DNA from: a bacterium 1xD42-87
Lineage (GTDB): Bacteria; Bacillota; Clostridia; Lachnospirales; Lachnospiraceae
Direction: 5' to 3'
NCBI GenBank assembly: GCA_003611805.1
Contig: RAYM01000035.1
Span: 1 to 64,000 of the forward strand
Length of the DNA stretch: 64,000 nt
The translations under genes and the position numbers were made by a program. Below the pieces are notes generated by a model. That model did no database searches. It worked only from the letters and a program-made list of their open reading frames with translations, and was not told where the DNA came from. Shown here one piece after another: positions 16,847 to 27,053 of the stretch (positions within the stretch are counted from its first letter, which is position 1; each line of letters starts with the position of its first letter).

Positions 16847-17971
16847 ATGGAAGCGAAAAAACTGGGTTTTGGGCTCATGCGTCTGCCGTTACATAATCCG
16901 AACGATGCGACGAGCATTGATTTGGAAACGACGAAGAAGATGGTGGACGTTTTTCTGGAGAGGGGTTTTACCTACTTCGATACGGCTTGGATGTACTGTG
17001 GGTTTAAGAGCGAGGATGCGGCAAAGGAATGTCTGGTGGCCAGACATCCGAGGGACAGTTACACACTGGCGACAAAGCTCCATGCAAGTTTTATCAGGAC
17101 AGAGGAGGACCGGGACAAAATTTTTGCGGCGCAGCTGAAAAAGACGGGCGTTACGTTTTTCGATTACTATCTGCTCCATGATATCGGGTTTGGCCACTAT
17201 AAGATTTATACGGAGCTTGACTGTTTCAACTGGCTTGCGGAGAAGAAAAAGCAGGGGCTTGTGAAGCATATGGGCTTTTCCTACCATGACAACGCGGAAT
17301 TTCTGGACCAGGTGCTGACGGAGCACCCGGAGATGGAGTTTGTGCAGCTGCAGCTCAACTATCTTGATTGGGAGAGCAGCGCGATCCAGTCAAAGCTCTG
17401 CTATGAGGTGGCGACGAAGCACGGTGTGCCAGTCTGGGTGATGGAGCCGGTCAAGGGCGGCACGCTGGCAAAGGTGCCTGACGCCGTGGAGGAGATGTTT
17501 AAAAATTACGATCCGCACATGTCGGTTCCCTCATGGGCGATCCGCTTTGCGGCAAGTCTGGACAATGTGAAAATGGTTTTAAGCGGTATGAGCAATATGG
17601 AACAGCTTTTGGATAACACCAGTTATATGAGTGACTTCAAGCCTCTCACGGAGGACGAGAAGCGCATGGTGTACCGCGCAGCGGCGATGATAAACGGCAA
17701 TATTGCGATTCCCTGTACGGGCTGTTCCTACTGCACGGAAGGCTGTCCAAAGAAAATCGCGATCCCGAAATACTTTTCCCTTTACAATGCGGAGATGCAG
17801 GAAGTGGAGGGGAAGGGCTGGACGCCGCAGGGCGAGTATTATGACCGCCTGACAGCCACTTTCGGAAAGGCGGGAGACTGTATCGCCTGTGGTCAGTGCG
17901 AGAATGCCTGTCCCCAGCATCTGCCTGTGATTGAGCATTTGAAAACGGTGGCGGGATATTTCGGGAAGTAA
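16847..17971 (+). CDS. Aldo/keto reductase with two C-terminal 4Fe-4S clusters
   Basis: A 374-residue fusion common in anaerobes. An aldo/keto-reductase TIM barrel (about 1-270; [21 protein letters not shown] with the catalytic Tyr, and LLHDIGFGH) is followed by a ferredoxin-like tail with [14 protein letters not shown] and [16 protein letters not shown], each fit to bind one 4Fe-4S cluster. The enzyme likely couples NAD(P)H or ferredoxin electrons to reduction of an unknown carbonyl. ATG 16847 is chosen because AGGAG sits 8 nt upstream. It stands alone between two unrelated transporter genes. Confidence 0.93.
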   Translation: MEAKKLGFGLMRLPLHNPNDATSIDLETTKKMVDVFLERGFTYFDTAWMYCGFKSEDAAKECLVARHPRDSYTLATKLHASFIRTEEDRDKIFAAQLKKTGVTFFDYYLLHDIGFGHYKIYTELDCFNWLAEKKKQGLVKHMGFSYHDNAEFLDQVLTEHPEMEFVQLQLNYLDWESSAIQSKLCYEVATKHGVPVWVMEPVKGGTLAKVPDAVEEMFKNYDPHMSVPSWAIRFAASLDNVKMVLSGMSNMEQLLDNTSYMSDFKPLTEDEKRMVYRAAAMINGNIAIPCTGCSYCTEGCPKKIAIPKYFSLYNAEMQEVEGKGWTPQGEYYDRLTATFGKAGDCIACGQCENACPQHLPVIEHLKTVAGYFGK

Positions 17972-18061
17972 GCGGGCTGCGGAGACTGACGACAGCGGAG
18001 CAGAGGGAAATTTTGACAAGTAAGACTGGCAAGTGATTGATGAACAGTTCCTGAGGTACGG

Positions 18062-19402
18062 ATGATGAGAGAAAATAGTTTGACAGAGGGGAGCGTAGGA
18101 AGAAACTTGATACGGTTTGCGCTTCCGTATCTTTTGGCATGCTTTATGCAGACATTTTACGGTATGGCGGATCTGTTTGTGGTAGGTCTGTACAACGGTT
18201 CCAAGACCACGACGGCGGTGGCGGTCGGCAGTCAGGTGATGCATATGCTCACGGTGATTATCGTTGGTTTCGCCATGGGCGCCACCGTGCGGATCGGCAG
18301 ATACGTGGGTGCAGGCGACGGGCGTGCGGCGGCGAAGACGGTGGGCGCGTCCGTGGCGTATTTTGCGATGTTTGCGGCAGCGCTCACGGTGGGGCTGCTT
18401 CTCTGTGTGAATGTAATTACAAGCGTTATGCTCACACCCGCGGAGGCGGTGGAGGAGACAAGGCTGTATCTGGGCATCTGTTTTGCCGGCGTGCCTTTTA
18501 TCACGGCATATAATGTGATCAGCAGCATTTTCCGCGGGGCGGGCGATTCCAGAAGACCCATGTATTTCGTGGCGGTGGCGTGTGTGGTGAATATCGTGCT
18601 CGATTTTATTCTCGTGGGAGGCGGCATGGGCGCGGCGGGTGCTGCGCTTGCAACGGTATTCGGGCAGGTGGTAAGTGTGGCGTTCGCTTTTTTTATGCTG
18701 CGCAGACGGGATCTGGGTTTCCGGGTGACAAGGGAGGATGTCCGCGTAGACAGGGAGATTTTTGCACAGATTCTCAAGGTGGGTGCGCCCATTGCCTGTC
18801 AGGACGGGCTGATTCAGGTGGCGTTTATCGTGATCACGGTGATTGCCAACAGCAGGGGTCTGGTGGTCTCTGCTGCTGTGGGGATTGTGGAGAAGCTGAT
18901 CGGTTTTCTGTTTCTGGTGCCCTCGGCATTCCTCTCCGCCATTTCCGCGATTACGGCGCAGAATATGGGAGCGGACAAGCCAGAGCGTGCCAGGGCTTCG
19001 CTGGGCTACGGTCTGCTGATCACCATGAGCTGGGGCGCGTTCTGCGCGCTTTACAGCCAGTTCCTGCCCCAGACGCTTGTGGGTCTGTTTACGAAAGATG
19101 CGGCGGTGCTGGCGGCGGGCTGCGCTTATCTGCGTTCCTACTCTTTTGACACGCTCTTTGCGGCGGTGCATTTCTGCTTCAGCGGGTATTTCTGCGGTGA
19201 CCAGAAAGCGGGGATATCCTTTATACATAATATTATAGCGATTGTGCTGATCCGCATACCGGGGGCGTATCTGGCGGGTGTGTACTTCCCGGACAGCCTT
19301 TATCCCATGGGATGGGCGGCGCCCCTCGGCTCCCTGCTCTCCGCGCTGATCTGCATCGGTTTTTACGTCTATTTTGGGCGGAAAGAGAAGATTAGGATTT
19401 GA
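18062..19402 (+). CDS. MATE-family efflux transporter
   Basis: A 446-residue MATE pump with 12 predicted membrane helices in two homologous halves (first half opens LIRFALPYLLACFMQTFYGMAD, second near VGAPIACQDGLIQVAFIV). Such proteins expel cationic drugs or metabolites using Na+ or H+ gradients. ATG 18062 and ATG 18065 are adjacent; either could be used. Upstream a TTGACA at 18013 suggests its own promoter. Its 3' end overlaps the convergent symporter gene by 11 nt. Substrate unknown. Confidence 0.93.
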   Translation: MMRENSLTEGSVGRNLIRFALPYLLACFMQTFYGMADLFVVGLYNGSKTTTAVAVGSQVMHMLTVIIVGFAMGATVRIGRYVGAGDGRAAAKTVGASVAYFAMFAAALTVGLLLCVNVITSVMLTPAEAVEETRLYLGICFAGVPFITAYNVISSIFRGAGDSRRPMYFVAVACVVNIVLDFILVGGGMGAAGAALATVFGQVVSVAFAFFMLRRRDLGFRVTREDVRVDREIFAQILKVGAPIACQDGLIQVAFIVITVIANSRGLVVSAAVGIVEKLIGFLFLVPSAFLSAISAITAQNMGADKPERARASLGYGLLITMSWGAFCALYSQFLPQTLVGLFTKDAAVLAAGCAYLRSYSFDTLFAAVHFCFSGYFCGDQKAGISFIHNIIAIVLIRIPGAYLAGVYFPDSLYPMGWAAPLGSLLSALICIGFYVYFGRKEKIRI

Positions 19403-20759
19403 TTTCCTTCCGCAGCGCCCACAGCGCCAGGAGGTTCGGGAGCGCCATGATGCCGTTGATCAGGTCGGTGCATTCCCACACGAGATGCATGGGAATGATG
19501 GCGCCCAGATAGATCATTACGATGTAGCAGAGCTTGTAGAGCGGGACGCTGCGGTTTCCGCCCAGATACTCTGCCGCTTTCTCCCCGAAATAGGACCAGC
19601 CTATCAGGGTGGTCACGGCGAAAGCGCACAGGGAGACCGTGAGAAATGCGTCCCCCACATAGGGCAGGTGGGAGAAAGCGGCGGCTGTCAGATCTGTCTC
19701 GGCTGCCCCGGCGACGGATGCCGGGTCATATAGCATGTTGCAGACCACCACAAGACCCGTCAGCAGACACATCACTACCGTGTCCCAGAAAACGGCGGTC
19801 ATGGACACATACGCCTGAACTTTGGGATCTTCGGTGTGGGAGGCGGCTGCGGCGATGGCGGAGGTGCCGATCCCTGCCTCGTTGGTGAAAAGCCCTCTGG
19901 CGATGCCGTACCGCATGGCGCTCTGTAAGCCGGCGCCCGTCACGCCCCCGGCAAGGCTGGTGAAGGATAATGCGTCCTTCAGAATCCAGACCACGGCGGT
20001 GACAAGCTGATGGCGGTAGAGGAGGAGAAGCACCGCGCAGCCGAGCAGGTACAGAAAGGTGATGGCGGGTACGGTGCGCTCGCAGAGGTTTCCGATGCTT
20101 CGGATGCCGCCTATGATGACTGCGGCTGTGACCACGGCGAGGGCAATGCCTACCGGGTGGGGAGAAATGCCAAAGCTTAAGGTGGTCGCTCTCGTGACGG
20201 AGTTTGCCTGCGTGGTGCAGCCCACGCCGAAAGCGGCGGCGAGTGTGCACAGAGCGTAAAGGCTGCCAAAGGTTTTGTTATGTAAACCGTTTTTTAATAC
20301 ATACATGGGTCCGCCGACATAGAGCCCATCTTTGTTTTTCTGGCGGTGAAGGACGCTTAAGTAGCATTCGCCGTAGGCGGTTGCCATCCCGAGAATCCCG
20401 GTGATCCAGCACCAGAAGATGGCGCCGGGACCTCCAAGGGCGACGGCGGTGGAGACGCCGACGATATTTCCCGTGCCGAGGGTGGCGGCAAGGGTGGTGG
20501 AGAGCGCCGAGAAGGGGGAGAGATTCCGGGCGGTCTTGCTCGCGGCGGAACGGTTCCCGTCTGCGGATGCATTTTTCGGGGAAAGAGGCGCCTCATCAGG
20601 GGGCATATCTTCCGCGGAAAACAGGGAGAGGCGGATAGCGCGGAAAAGATTTCTCTGGGGAAACCGCAGTCTGAAAGTGAAATAAATATGTGTGCCCATA
20701 AGCAGGAGTATCAGGGGAAGACCCCATAAAAGATTGTTGATCTGTTCTAAGAGAGCCAT
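19392..20759 (-). CDS. Alanine/glycine:cation symporter (AGCS family)
   Basis: A 455-residue Na+-coupled amino-acid symporter with about 11 helices. Family marks include the GTGNIVGVSTAVALGGPGAIFWCW stretch (partly quoted: GTGNIVGVSTAVALGGPGA), YGECYLSVLHRQKN, and GLFTNEAGIGTSAIAAA. It imports D/L-alanine or glycine. ATG 20759 (MALLEQINNLLW) is preferred to the GTG nine bases upstream. Residues about 50-75 hold a poorly conserved hydrophilic insertion. It is monocistronic. Confidence 0.93.
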   Translation of the reverse strand: MALLEQINNLLWGLPLILLLMGTHIYFTFRLRFPQRNLFRAIRLSLFSAEDMPPDEAPLSPKNASADGNRSAASKTARNLSPFSALSTTLAATLGTGNIVGVSTAVALGGPGAIFWCWITGILGMATAYGECYLSVLHRQKNKDGLYVGGPMYVLKNGLHNKTFGSLYALCTLAAAFGVGCTTQANSVTRATTLSFGISPHPVGIALAVVTAAVIIGGIRSIGNLCERTVPAITFLYLLGCAVLLLLYRHQLVTAVVWILKDALSFTSLAGGVTGAGLQSAMRYGIARGLFTNEAGIGTSAIAAAASHTEDPKVQAYVSMTAVFWDTVVMCLLTGLVVVCNMLYDPASVAGAAETDLTAAAFSHLPYVGDAFLTVSLCAFAVTTLIGWSYFGEKAAEYLGGNRSVPLYKLCYIVMIYLGAIIPMHLVWECTDLINGIMALPNLLALWALRKEIKS

Positions 20760-20917
20760 AGAAAACACGTCCCGAAGTTACTTAGGACATTTTATGTGGA
20801 AAGACAGAGAAAAAGAACAGGCGGCGTATAGACACGGGAGGCGGAAGGGAAGAACAGAAGAAAAGCGGACAGATACAAGGTGTGAAGTAAGAAACAAAAA
20901 AGGGAGGAACTGTGAGA

Positions 20918-21304
20918 ATGAGCGGGGAGGAGAAAACAAAAGCCTATGCATGGGCGCGCGCATTGTGCCATTACGCCGGGGAGGACGAGGCGTTTCTGGA
21001 ACGGTTTTTCGGAATGCTGACGGCTTCGGAGGGCGTATCGAAAGAGTTTCTGTACTATTTGGAGCACGAGAATTTTCTCTGCGAGTACAAGGTGGAGGGC
21101 TACAGCCTGGTGGATATTATGGTATGGCAGATGGACCACTTTAAGGCGCAGCTTGACAGGGACCGCACGCAGATGAAGAGCAACGGGGATAAGATGCTGC
21201 TGGAAGCTTTTCATACCATGCTTCTGATGGAGCGGGATCCGCAGTATTATGTAAACTTAATGCAGACCGAGACAGGGACGGACTATGTTGGGAAGTATAA
21301 TTAA
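20918..21304 (+). CDS. Conserved-looking hypothetical protein
   Basis: A 128-residue soluble, mainly helical protein I do not recognise (YYLEHENFLCEYKVEGYSLV, VWQMDHFKAQLDRDRTQMK, HTMLLMERDPQYYVNLM). It has a strong GGGAGGA ribosome site 9 nt before ATG 20918; a GTG six bases upstream is possible. Codon use matches neighbours. It has no membrane segment. The gene stands between the divergent symporter and the nucleoid-associated protein, separated from the latter by the second dispersed repeat. Confidence 0.7.
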   Translation: MSGEEKTKAYAWARALCHYAGEDEAFLERFFGMLTASEGVSKEFLYYLEHENFLCEYKVEGYSLVDIMVWQMDHFKAQLDRDRTQMKSNGDKMLLEAFHTMLLMERDPQYYVNLMQTETGTDYVGKYN

Positions 21305-21385
21305 TATGGGTCTGCTTATGGTCATGTTATTTATACAATGGGCTAAAAGCTGTGATGAGGTTCGCGATTACATATATAGGTAATG
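21300..21385. repeat. Dispersed repeat, copy B
   Basis: GGGTCTGCTTATGGTCATG (21307 onward) followed by TTATTTATACAAT matches copy A at 16755 with few changes. Both copies also share a late block of the form TTCGnnATTnCnTATA. The bounding inverted repeat is poorer here. It ends about 15 nt before the ribosome site of the next gene. Confidence 0.5.
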
Positions 21386-21403
21386 ACATAAAGGAGAAAC
21401 AGA

Positions 21404-22429
21404 ATGAATACAGAAGACATCAGGATTAAACACGTCATCATACATATTCTGGATCCCACCATCGGGATGCCGGTGCTTTCCGACACGGAGCTGGAGTTCG
21501 GTTCGGAGGTGGCGGATTTTGTGCGGGAGCATATCGGGAAAATCTGCGCGGGGGACGACGCGAAGGAATGCCGCTTTTATGAGAAGGAGTCGGAGGTGTG
21601 CAAGCTGCTGACGGGGTATGAGGACGAAAATTTCGTGGCGGTCAGTCAGGAGATTGCGGGGCTTTTGTTTGAAATTATGAGCGGCAATATTGATATTCCG
21701 CCGGCGGACCTGATGGTGGTGAGGTTCAGGGAGGGGGAGGAAGAGTATGTAGCGCTCCTCAAAATGAATTACAAAACCCTTTATACGCACAGGACGATGC
21801 CCCTTTCGGAGGGGGAGGGAAACAGCAACGAGCTGATCAGGCACAAGTCGATCCTGCCTTCCCAAACGCAGCGGCTGACTGAGGCGGCGGTGATCTGCCT
21901 TTCGGATCTCTCCGTGCAGGTGGTGGAAAAGAAGTACGAGGTGAACGGGGAGAAGACGGATTACTTTTCTTTCCTGTTCTTAAAGTGCAGTTCCCATCTC
22001 TCCCACAAATCGAAGCTTTCCATCGTGGGACGCGCCGTGGAGAGCGTGCAGAAGGAGGGATTTGCGGAGAACGAGCGCTTTGAGAGACAGATGCGCGCCA
22101 AGAGCATCATACAGGAGGAGATGGAGGAGAAGGGCGGCTTCGTGGTGGAGGAGATCGCGGAGAAGATCTTTGAGGATGAACCGGAATTAAGGACTGCTTT
22201 TCAGGATAAAATGGAAAAGTACAACATGGTGAAAGAAACCATAGAGCCGCAGAGCGAGAACACCACACGGAAATATCAGAGCCAGCACCTTTTCACGGAT
22301 ACGGGGATTGAGATCAAAATTCCCATGGAGCAGTACAAGAATCCAAAGTGTGTGGAATTTATCACGAATCCCGACGGGACGGTCAGCGTGCTGATTAAGA
22401 ATATCGAGCATCTGGAAGCAAAAATATAG
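21404..22429 (+). CDS. Nucleoid-associated protein (NA37/YejK family)
   Basis: A 341-residue protein of the 37-kDa nucleoid-associated family: N-terminal IKHVIIHILDPTIGMPVLSD, the central block ADLMVVRFREGEEEYVALLKMNY with LYTHRT, and a C-terminal helical region. Family members bind the nucleoid non-specifically in the cytoplasm; some relatives occur near defence genes, but here the neighbours are plain chromosome. A lipase-like gene begins 12 nt downstream, so the two form an operon. Confidence 0.85.
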   Translation: MNTEDIRIKHVIIHILDPTIGMPVLSDTELEFGSEVADFVREHIGKICAGDDAKECRFYEKESEVCKLLTGYEDENFVAVSQEIAGLLFEIMSGNIDIPPADLMVVRFREGEEEYVALLKMNYKTLYTHRTMPLSEGEGNSNELIRHKSILPSQTQRLTEAAVICLSDLSVQVVEKKYEVNGEKTDYFSFLFLKCSSHLSHKSKLSIVGRAVESVQKEGFAENERFERQMRAKSIIQEEMEEKGGFVVEEIAEKIFEDEPELRTAFQDKMEKYNMVKETIEPQSENTTRKYQSQHLFTDTGIEIKIPMEQYKNPKCVEFITNPDGTVSVLIKNIEHLEAKI

Positions 22430-22441
22430 ATTGAGGCAAAA

Positions 22442-23665
22442 ATGGGCACAATTTTAGACTATCTGAAAGAATACGGGGATTATACTCTGGAGGAGAAACC
22501 ATTTGGCGATGTGGACAGTCTGGTGATCAGCCAGTTCTCCTACCTGAAATTTGACGGTATTGTGCCGGAACCGGGGGAAGCGTGCGCGCCGATAAGCCTT
22601 GAGGAGATCGCCGCTCATGCGGACTATGACCGGCTCTATGGGGATGAGCGTTACCGCAAAGACAATACCGCGCTTTTTACAGGGGTCTTAAACAGCAGGC
22701 GTTTCGGGCAGATGCGGTTATGGAATTATGTAAACTTAATTGAGCCGGAGAAGGAAAGTCAGTTTTCAGCCGTGGTATGTGGTATGCCAGAGGGGCTTTC
22801 CTATGTGGTGTTCCGGGGGACGGATGAGAATATCGTGGGGTGGAAGGAGGACTTAAATCTTGCCTTTTCGGAGCCGGTGCCCGGGCAGCTTTACAGCGTG
22901 CCTTATCTGGAACGGGCGGCACGGACGATTGAAGGCAGTTTTTATGTGGGCGGTCATTCCAAAGGGGGGAATCTGGCAGTCTATGCGGCAATGCACTGTG
23001 ACCCGGCGGTGAGGGAGCGGATAGAAAGAATCTATGACCACGACGGACCGGGTTTTCGACCGGAGGTCAGAGCGCAGGGCGCCTGGCAGGAAATCGAAGG
23101 GCGCATCCGCAAGACGGTGCCGCGTTCTTCGCTTGTGGGGATGCTCTTATACACGGACGGCGATTACCGGGTGGTGGAGAGCAAAACCCTTGGCCTGGCA
23201 CAGCACAATCCCTACACATGGCTGGTGAAGGAGGGGGATTTTCGCATTGTGGACGAGATTCGACCAGGGCGTAAGTTTTTGGACCAGACGCTAAACGAAT
23301 GGATACTTTCGCTGGATCAGGCGCAGATGCGCATTTTTGTGGATACGCTGTACGGGGTGGTGCAGGCGTCGGAGACGGACAATCTGATCGACTTTACGTC
23401 GCACTGGTTTCAGAGTCTGCAAAAGATCGGCAGGGCGATAGGCGGGGTGGACGAGGAGACCGCAGGGGTGATGATGCAGATTATGCGCGCTCTTTTCGAG
23501 ATGGTTTCGCTTCATGCGAAGGAGCAGGCGCAGAGCAGACGGGAAGCCAGAAAGCCGAAACGTCCGGCTTGGAAAAACAAGTGGGAACTCCAGCGGGAGA
23601 AGTTTGAGGAGGGCATGGCACAGTTAGAAAGCCGCCTGAAACTTCAGCGGAGCGAGAAAAAGTAG
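22442..23665 (+). CDS. DUF2974 / Mbeg1-like alpha/beta hydrolase
   Basis: A 407-residue lipase-like protein. It has an N-terminal DUF2974 segment (ILDYLKEYGDYTLEEKPF), YVVFRGTDENIVGWKEDLN, and the nucleophile elbow GGHSKGGNLAVYAA (Ser near residue 178), followed by HDGPGFRPE. A basic Arg/Lys-rich helical tail (about 360-407) resembles a membrane- or nucleic-acid-contacting segment. No signal peptide. The substrate is unknown. It is co-transcribed with the nucleoid-associated gene and overlaps the convergent amidotransferase by 22 nt. Confidence 0.88.
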   Translation: MGTILDYLKEYGDYTLEEKPFGDVDSLVISQFSYLKFDGIVPEPGEACAPISLEEIAAHADYDRLYGDERYRKDNTALFTGVLNSRRFGQMRLWNYVNLIEPEKESQFSAVVCGMPEGLSYVVFRGTDENIVGWKEDLNLAFSEPVPGQLYSVPYLERAARTIEGSFYVGGHSKGGNLAVYAAMHCDPAVRERIERIYDHDGPGFRPEVRAQGAWQEIEGRIRKTVPRSSLVGMLLYTDGDYRVVESKTLGLAQHNPYTWLVKEGDFRIVDEIRPGRKFLDQTLNEWILSLDQAQMRIFVDTLYGVVQASETDNLIDFTSHWFQSLQKIGRAIGGVDEETAGVMMQIMRALFEMVSLHAKEQAQSRREARKPKRPAWKNKWELQREKFEEGMAQLESRLKLQRSEKK

Positions 23666-24279
23666 GAAAACAGCGATTCGCCCGTACCGTCGGGCAGCCG
23701 CTCCGGGTGCCATTGCACGGCAAGGATGGGGAGGGAGCTGTGGACAAGCCCCTCGATCACGTTATCCCCGGCGCGGCAGACCGGGACCAGGCCTCTGCCT
23801 GTGCGGTTTATCGCCTGATGGTGGGCGGAGTTTACTTTGCAGCTGTTTCCGTAGAGCTGGTAAAAGAAATCGCGCCGTCCGAGATCGCTGTGAAAAACAT
23901 AGTGAAACTGGTCGCGCCCAATCCATCTGTGGGTTTCGGCGGTGTCGATATGCTGCGTGATGTCGCCGCCGAAATGGACGTTGATGAGCTGGAGCCCTTT
24001 GCAGATGCCGAGTACGGGCTTTTTTTGCGCCGTGAAACGGGTGAGGATGTCGAGCTGCAGGATATCAAGTTCTGTGTCAATGTGGTGGGAGCCGTGGTCG
24101 GTCTGACCGAAAAAGGCAGGCGTGATGTCGCCGCCGCCCGGGAGAAGAAGATGCGTGGCGTCGTCCGCCTGACCGGGATTCAGACCGACAGAGCAGGAAA
24201 CGCCCATCCTTCTTATTGTGTTTTCATAGTTTCTGGTGTCTTCGGGACGACCGGCGATCAGTATGGTGGGAGCGGGCAT
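23644..24279 (-). CDS. Class I glutamine amidotransferase-like, gamma-glutamyl hydrolase type
   Basis: A 211-residue peptidase C26 (PuuD-like) protein. The catalytic Cys is in PVLGICKGLQLIN (about 88-100), and the His and Glu are in QWHPERLPDG near the C-terminus; LLLPGGGDITPAFFG forms the oxyanion-hole region. Relatives cleave gamma-glutamyl-GABA or similar isopeptides. At 211 residues it is shorter than typical PuuD (about 250) but has all catalytic residues. It is monocistronic and reads towards the DUF2974 gene. Confidence 0.87.
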   Translation of the reverse strand: MPAPTILIAGRPEDTRNYENTIRRMGVSCSVGLNPGQADDATHLLLPGGGDITPAFFGQTDHGSHHIDTELDILQLDILTRFTAQKKPVLGICKGLQLINVHFGGDITQHIDTAETHRWIGRDQFHYVFHSDLGRRDFFYQLYGNSCKVNSAHHQAINRTGRGLVPVCRAGDNVIEGLVHSSLPILAVQWHPERLPDGTGESLFSYFFSLR

Positions 24280-24349
24280 GGCGGATTTCTTCCTGCGGAG
24301 AGTTACTTTATCTTATGCACATCAATCCGAACTGTTCATAAAATAATGG

Positions 24350-24378
24350 TTGCTTTATCTGGAGAAAACCTGTATAAT
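24350..24378 (+). promoter_or_regulatory. Promoter of the GH43/GH51 genes
   Basis: TTGCTT (24350-24355) and perfect TATAAT (24373-24378) with a 17-nt spacer. A palindromic TTTATGTAAAC lies just downstream (24399-24409), well placed as an operator or early-transcribed site. Confidence 0.75.
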
Positions 24379-24450
24379 TTTAGATACAATTAAAATAATT
24401 TATGTAAACAAAAAATGGCTGTCGGGGAGAAGCCGGGAATGGGGGAAAAG

Positions 24451-25395
24451 ATGGGCGAACTATTATATAACAAACCGTGGATACTGCAGCGGGCGGATCC
24501 GTATGTGTACCGACATACGGATGGAACCTACTATTTTACGGCATCCGTGCCGGCATATGACGGTATTGTGCTTCGCAAATCGGATACGCTTGCGGGGCTG
24601 GCGGATGCGCCGGAGACGGAAGTCTGGCACAAGCATGAATCGGGGATTATGAGCTGCCATATCTGGGCGCCTGAGCTGCATTACATAAACGGGGCATGGT
24701 ACATTTACTATGCGGGCGGCGATAAGGACGATATCTGGCAGATCAGGCCATATGTGCTGGAGTGTAAAAATGAGGATCCCATTACCGGCACTTGGACGGA
24801 AAAGGGGAAAATGGGAAGGGCTGACGATGACGACTTCTCTTTTGAGGCTTTTTCACTGGATGGCACCGTGTTTGAGAACCATGGTAAATGGTACTATATC
24901 TGGGCGGAAAAAGTGGGCGTCGGAAAGCAGATTTCCAACCTTTACATAGGAGAGCTGGAGACGCCTTACAAGTTAAAGACCGTGCAGGTGCTTCTCACCA
25001 CGCCGGATTACGACTGGGAGAGAGTCGGCTTCTGGGTGAACGAAGGTCCGGCAGTTATCAAACGGAACGGGAAGATTTTTATAACCTATTCCGCGTCGGA
25101 GACAGGTATCGCTTATTGTATGGGTATGATGACGGCGGATGAGGATTCCGATTTGTTAGATCCCCTGTCATGGAAAAAGGAGCGTTACCCGGTGCTTAAG
25201 TCGGACGAGACGCTTGGCGTTTACGGACCGGGGCACAACAGCTTTACCGTGGACGAGGAGGGCAATGATATCATGGTCTACCACGCGAGGACGGAGACGG
25301 AGATCGTGGGCGATCCCCTCTACAATCCGAACCGTCATGCGATGCTGATGAAGTTCGGCTGGGAGGACGGCAGACCGGTATTTAAATTTAGTTGA
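24451..25395 (+). CDS. GH43 glycoside hydrolase (arabinofuranosidase type)
   Basis: A 314-residue five-bladed beta-propeller GH43 enzyme, probably intracellular as it lacks a signal peptide. The general base Asp is in QRADPYVYRHTDG, the pKa-modulating Asp probably in the FEAFSLDGTVF region, and the acid Glu in VNEGPAVIKRNGK. GH43 enzymes of this length release arabinose or xylose from oligosaccharides; the adjacent GH51 gene favours arabino-oligosaccharides. The frame is open from 24415, but ATG 24451 has GGGGGA with a 5-nt spacer and matches where the family begins. The GH51 gene starts 62 nt downstream. Confidence 0.9.
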   Translation: MGELLYNKPWILQRADPYVYRHTDGTYYFTASVPAYDGIVLRKSDTLAGLADAPETEVWHKHESGIMSCHIWAPELHYINGAWYIYYAGGDKDDIWQIRPYVLECKNEDPITGTWTEKGKMGRADDDDFSFEAFSLDGTVFENHGKWYYIWAEKVGVGKQISNLYIGELETPYKLKTVQVLLTTPDYDWERVGFWVNEGPAVIKRNGKIFITYSASETGIAYCMGMMTADEDSDLLDPLSWKKERYPVLKSDETLGVYGPGHNSFTVDEEGNDIMVYHARTETEIVGDPLYNPNRHAMLMKFGWEDGRPVFKFS

Positions 25396-25456
25396 TATAA
25401 ACAGTTTACATAATGTGGATTGAACTTGCAAAATTTTAGAAGAAAAAGGAGAGGAC

Positions 25457-26968
25457 ATGGCAAAAATATTAATTAATGAGAAGAACAGGAAGGGGCACAT
25501 CAATCCGGAAATTTACGGACATTTCTCGGAGCATCTGGGCAGATGCATCTACGAGGGGCTGTATGTGGGCGAAGATTCCGATATTCCGAACGTGAACGGG
25601 ATGCGTAAGGACGTGGTGGATGCGCTGAAGGAAATGCAGATCCCGGTGCTGCGCTGGCCGGGCGGCTGTTTTGCGGACGAGTATCACTGGAAGGACGGTA
25701 TCGGTCCGAAGGAGACCCGCAAGAAGATGGTCAACACCCACTGGGGCGGCGTGGTGGAGGACAACAGCTTCGGCACGCACGAGTTTTTCGAACTCTGCGA
25801 ACAGCTTGGCTGTAAAACCTACGTGAACGGAAACGTGGGCAGCGGCACCGTGCAGGAGATGAGCGAGTGGGTGGAGTACATGACCTTTGACGGCGTTTCA
25901 CCGATGGCGGAGCTGCGCAGGAAAAACGGGCATGAGAAACCGTGGAAGATCGATTATTTCGGCGTGGGCAATGAGAACTGGGGCTGCGGCGGCAGCATGA
26001 CGCCGGAGTATTACGGGAACCTCTATAGAAGATACCAGACCTATGTGAGGCATTATGACCATGCAGCGCCCATTCAGAAGATTTGCTGCGGTGCCAATGT
26101 GGCGGACTATTTCTGGACGGAGGGGGTGCTTAAGACTTGCTTTGAGCTGCCCCAGCCAAACAATATTCCTACGGGTTACATGGACGGTTTATCCCTTCAT
26201 TATTACGTGCATCCGGGCGGATGGGACAACAAGGGCAGCGCGACGGAGTTTGACGAGGCGGTCTGGTATAAAACCATGGCGAAAGCGCTTTATATGGAAG
26301 AACTGATCGAGCGCCACGGCGCCATCATGGATCGGTATGATCCCGAGAAGAAGATCGGTATGATGGTGGACGAGTGGGGCTGCTGGTTTGACGTGGAGCC
26401 GGGCACGAATCCGGGATTCCTCTATCAGCAGAATACCATGCGGGACGCGGTGGTTGCCGGCGTCTCCATGAATATTTTCAACAGGCACTGCGACCGGGTA
26501 AAGATGGCGTGTATTGCGCAGATGGTCAATGTGCTGCAGTCCGTGATTCTGACAGAGGGACCGAAGATGATCCTGACGCCCACTTACCATGTTTTCCATA
26601 TGTACAGGCATCATCAGGACGCGGAGCTTGTGGAGAGCTGTATTGACGGCAACAGGATGATCGGCACGGGTGCGGACAATCAGGTGCCGTTCCTCAACGA
26701 ATCCGTCTCCGTGGACAAGGATGGCTATGTGAACGTGACGGTTGCCAACCTCTCCACGAAGGAGGACGCGCCTGTGGAAATGTCCTTTATGGAACTTATG
26801 CCGAAGGAGATCACGGCGGCGGTTCTGAAGGGCGAGATGCATGCGCACAATACCTTTGACGAGCCGGAAAATGTGAAAGAGGAGACTTTCGACGCATATG
26901 AGGTGAAGGACGGAAAGGTATGCTTTACCGCGCCTGCGTGCAGCGTGATCAGCTTCCGCGTCAGATAA
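25457..26968 (+). CDS. abfA: Alpha-L-arabinofuranosidase, GH51
   Basis: A 503-residue GH51 retaining arabinofuranosidase. The acid/base Glu is in the stretch [14 protein letters not shown] (about 173-186) and the nucleophile Glu in [12 protein letters not shown] (about 298-309), with the early signature [19 protein letters not shown]. It removes terminal arabinofuranosyl units from arabinan or arabinoxylan oligosaccharides in the cytoplasm. Ribosome site AGGAGAGG is strong. A GTTTACATAA motif (25404-25413) like the one before GH43 lies upstream. Together with GH43 and the ABC importer at 27634 it forms an arabino-oligosaccharide unit. Confidence 0.96.
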   Translation: MAKILINEKNRKGHINPEIYGHFSEHLGRCIYEGLYVGEDSDIPNVNGMRKDVVDALKEMQIPVLRWPGGCFADEYHWKDGIGPKETRKKMVNTHWGGVVEDNSFGTHEFFELCEQLGCKTYVNGNVGSGTVQEMSEWVEYMTFDGVSPMAELRRKNGHEKPWKIDYFGVGNENWGCGGSMTPEYYGNLYRRYQTYVRHYDHAAPIQKICCGANVADYFWTEGVLKTCFELPQPNNIPTGYMDGLSLHYYVHPGGWDNKGSATEFDEAVWYKTMAKALYMEELIERHGAIMDRYDPEKKIGMMVDEWGCWFDVEPGTNPGFLYQQNTMRDAVVAGVSMNIFNRHCDRVKMACIAQMVNVLQSVILTEGPKMILTPTYHVFHMYRHHQDAELVESCIDGNRMIGTGADNQVPFLNESVSVDKDGYVNVTVANLSTKEDAPVEMSFMELMPKEITAAVLKGEMHAHNTFDEPENVKEETFDAYEVKDGKVCFTAPACSVISFRVR

Positions 26969-27053
26969 CCGAATGGAGAGGGCTGTGATAAAGGGGCATG
27001 GTTTCGGCTGTGCCCCTTCTGCTTGAAATATTTTATATAGGGAGGATACGGCT

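Noticed and set aside
17579-19228. A 549-codon open frame on the minus strand
   Set aside because: It lies antisense to the aldo/keto reductase and MATE genes, which have clear family motifs and ribosome sites. The antisense product is His/Arg-rich with no recognisable domain.
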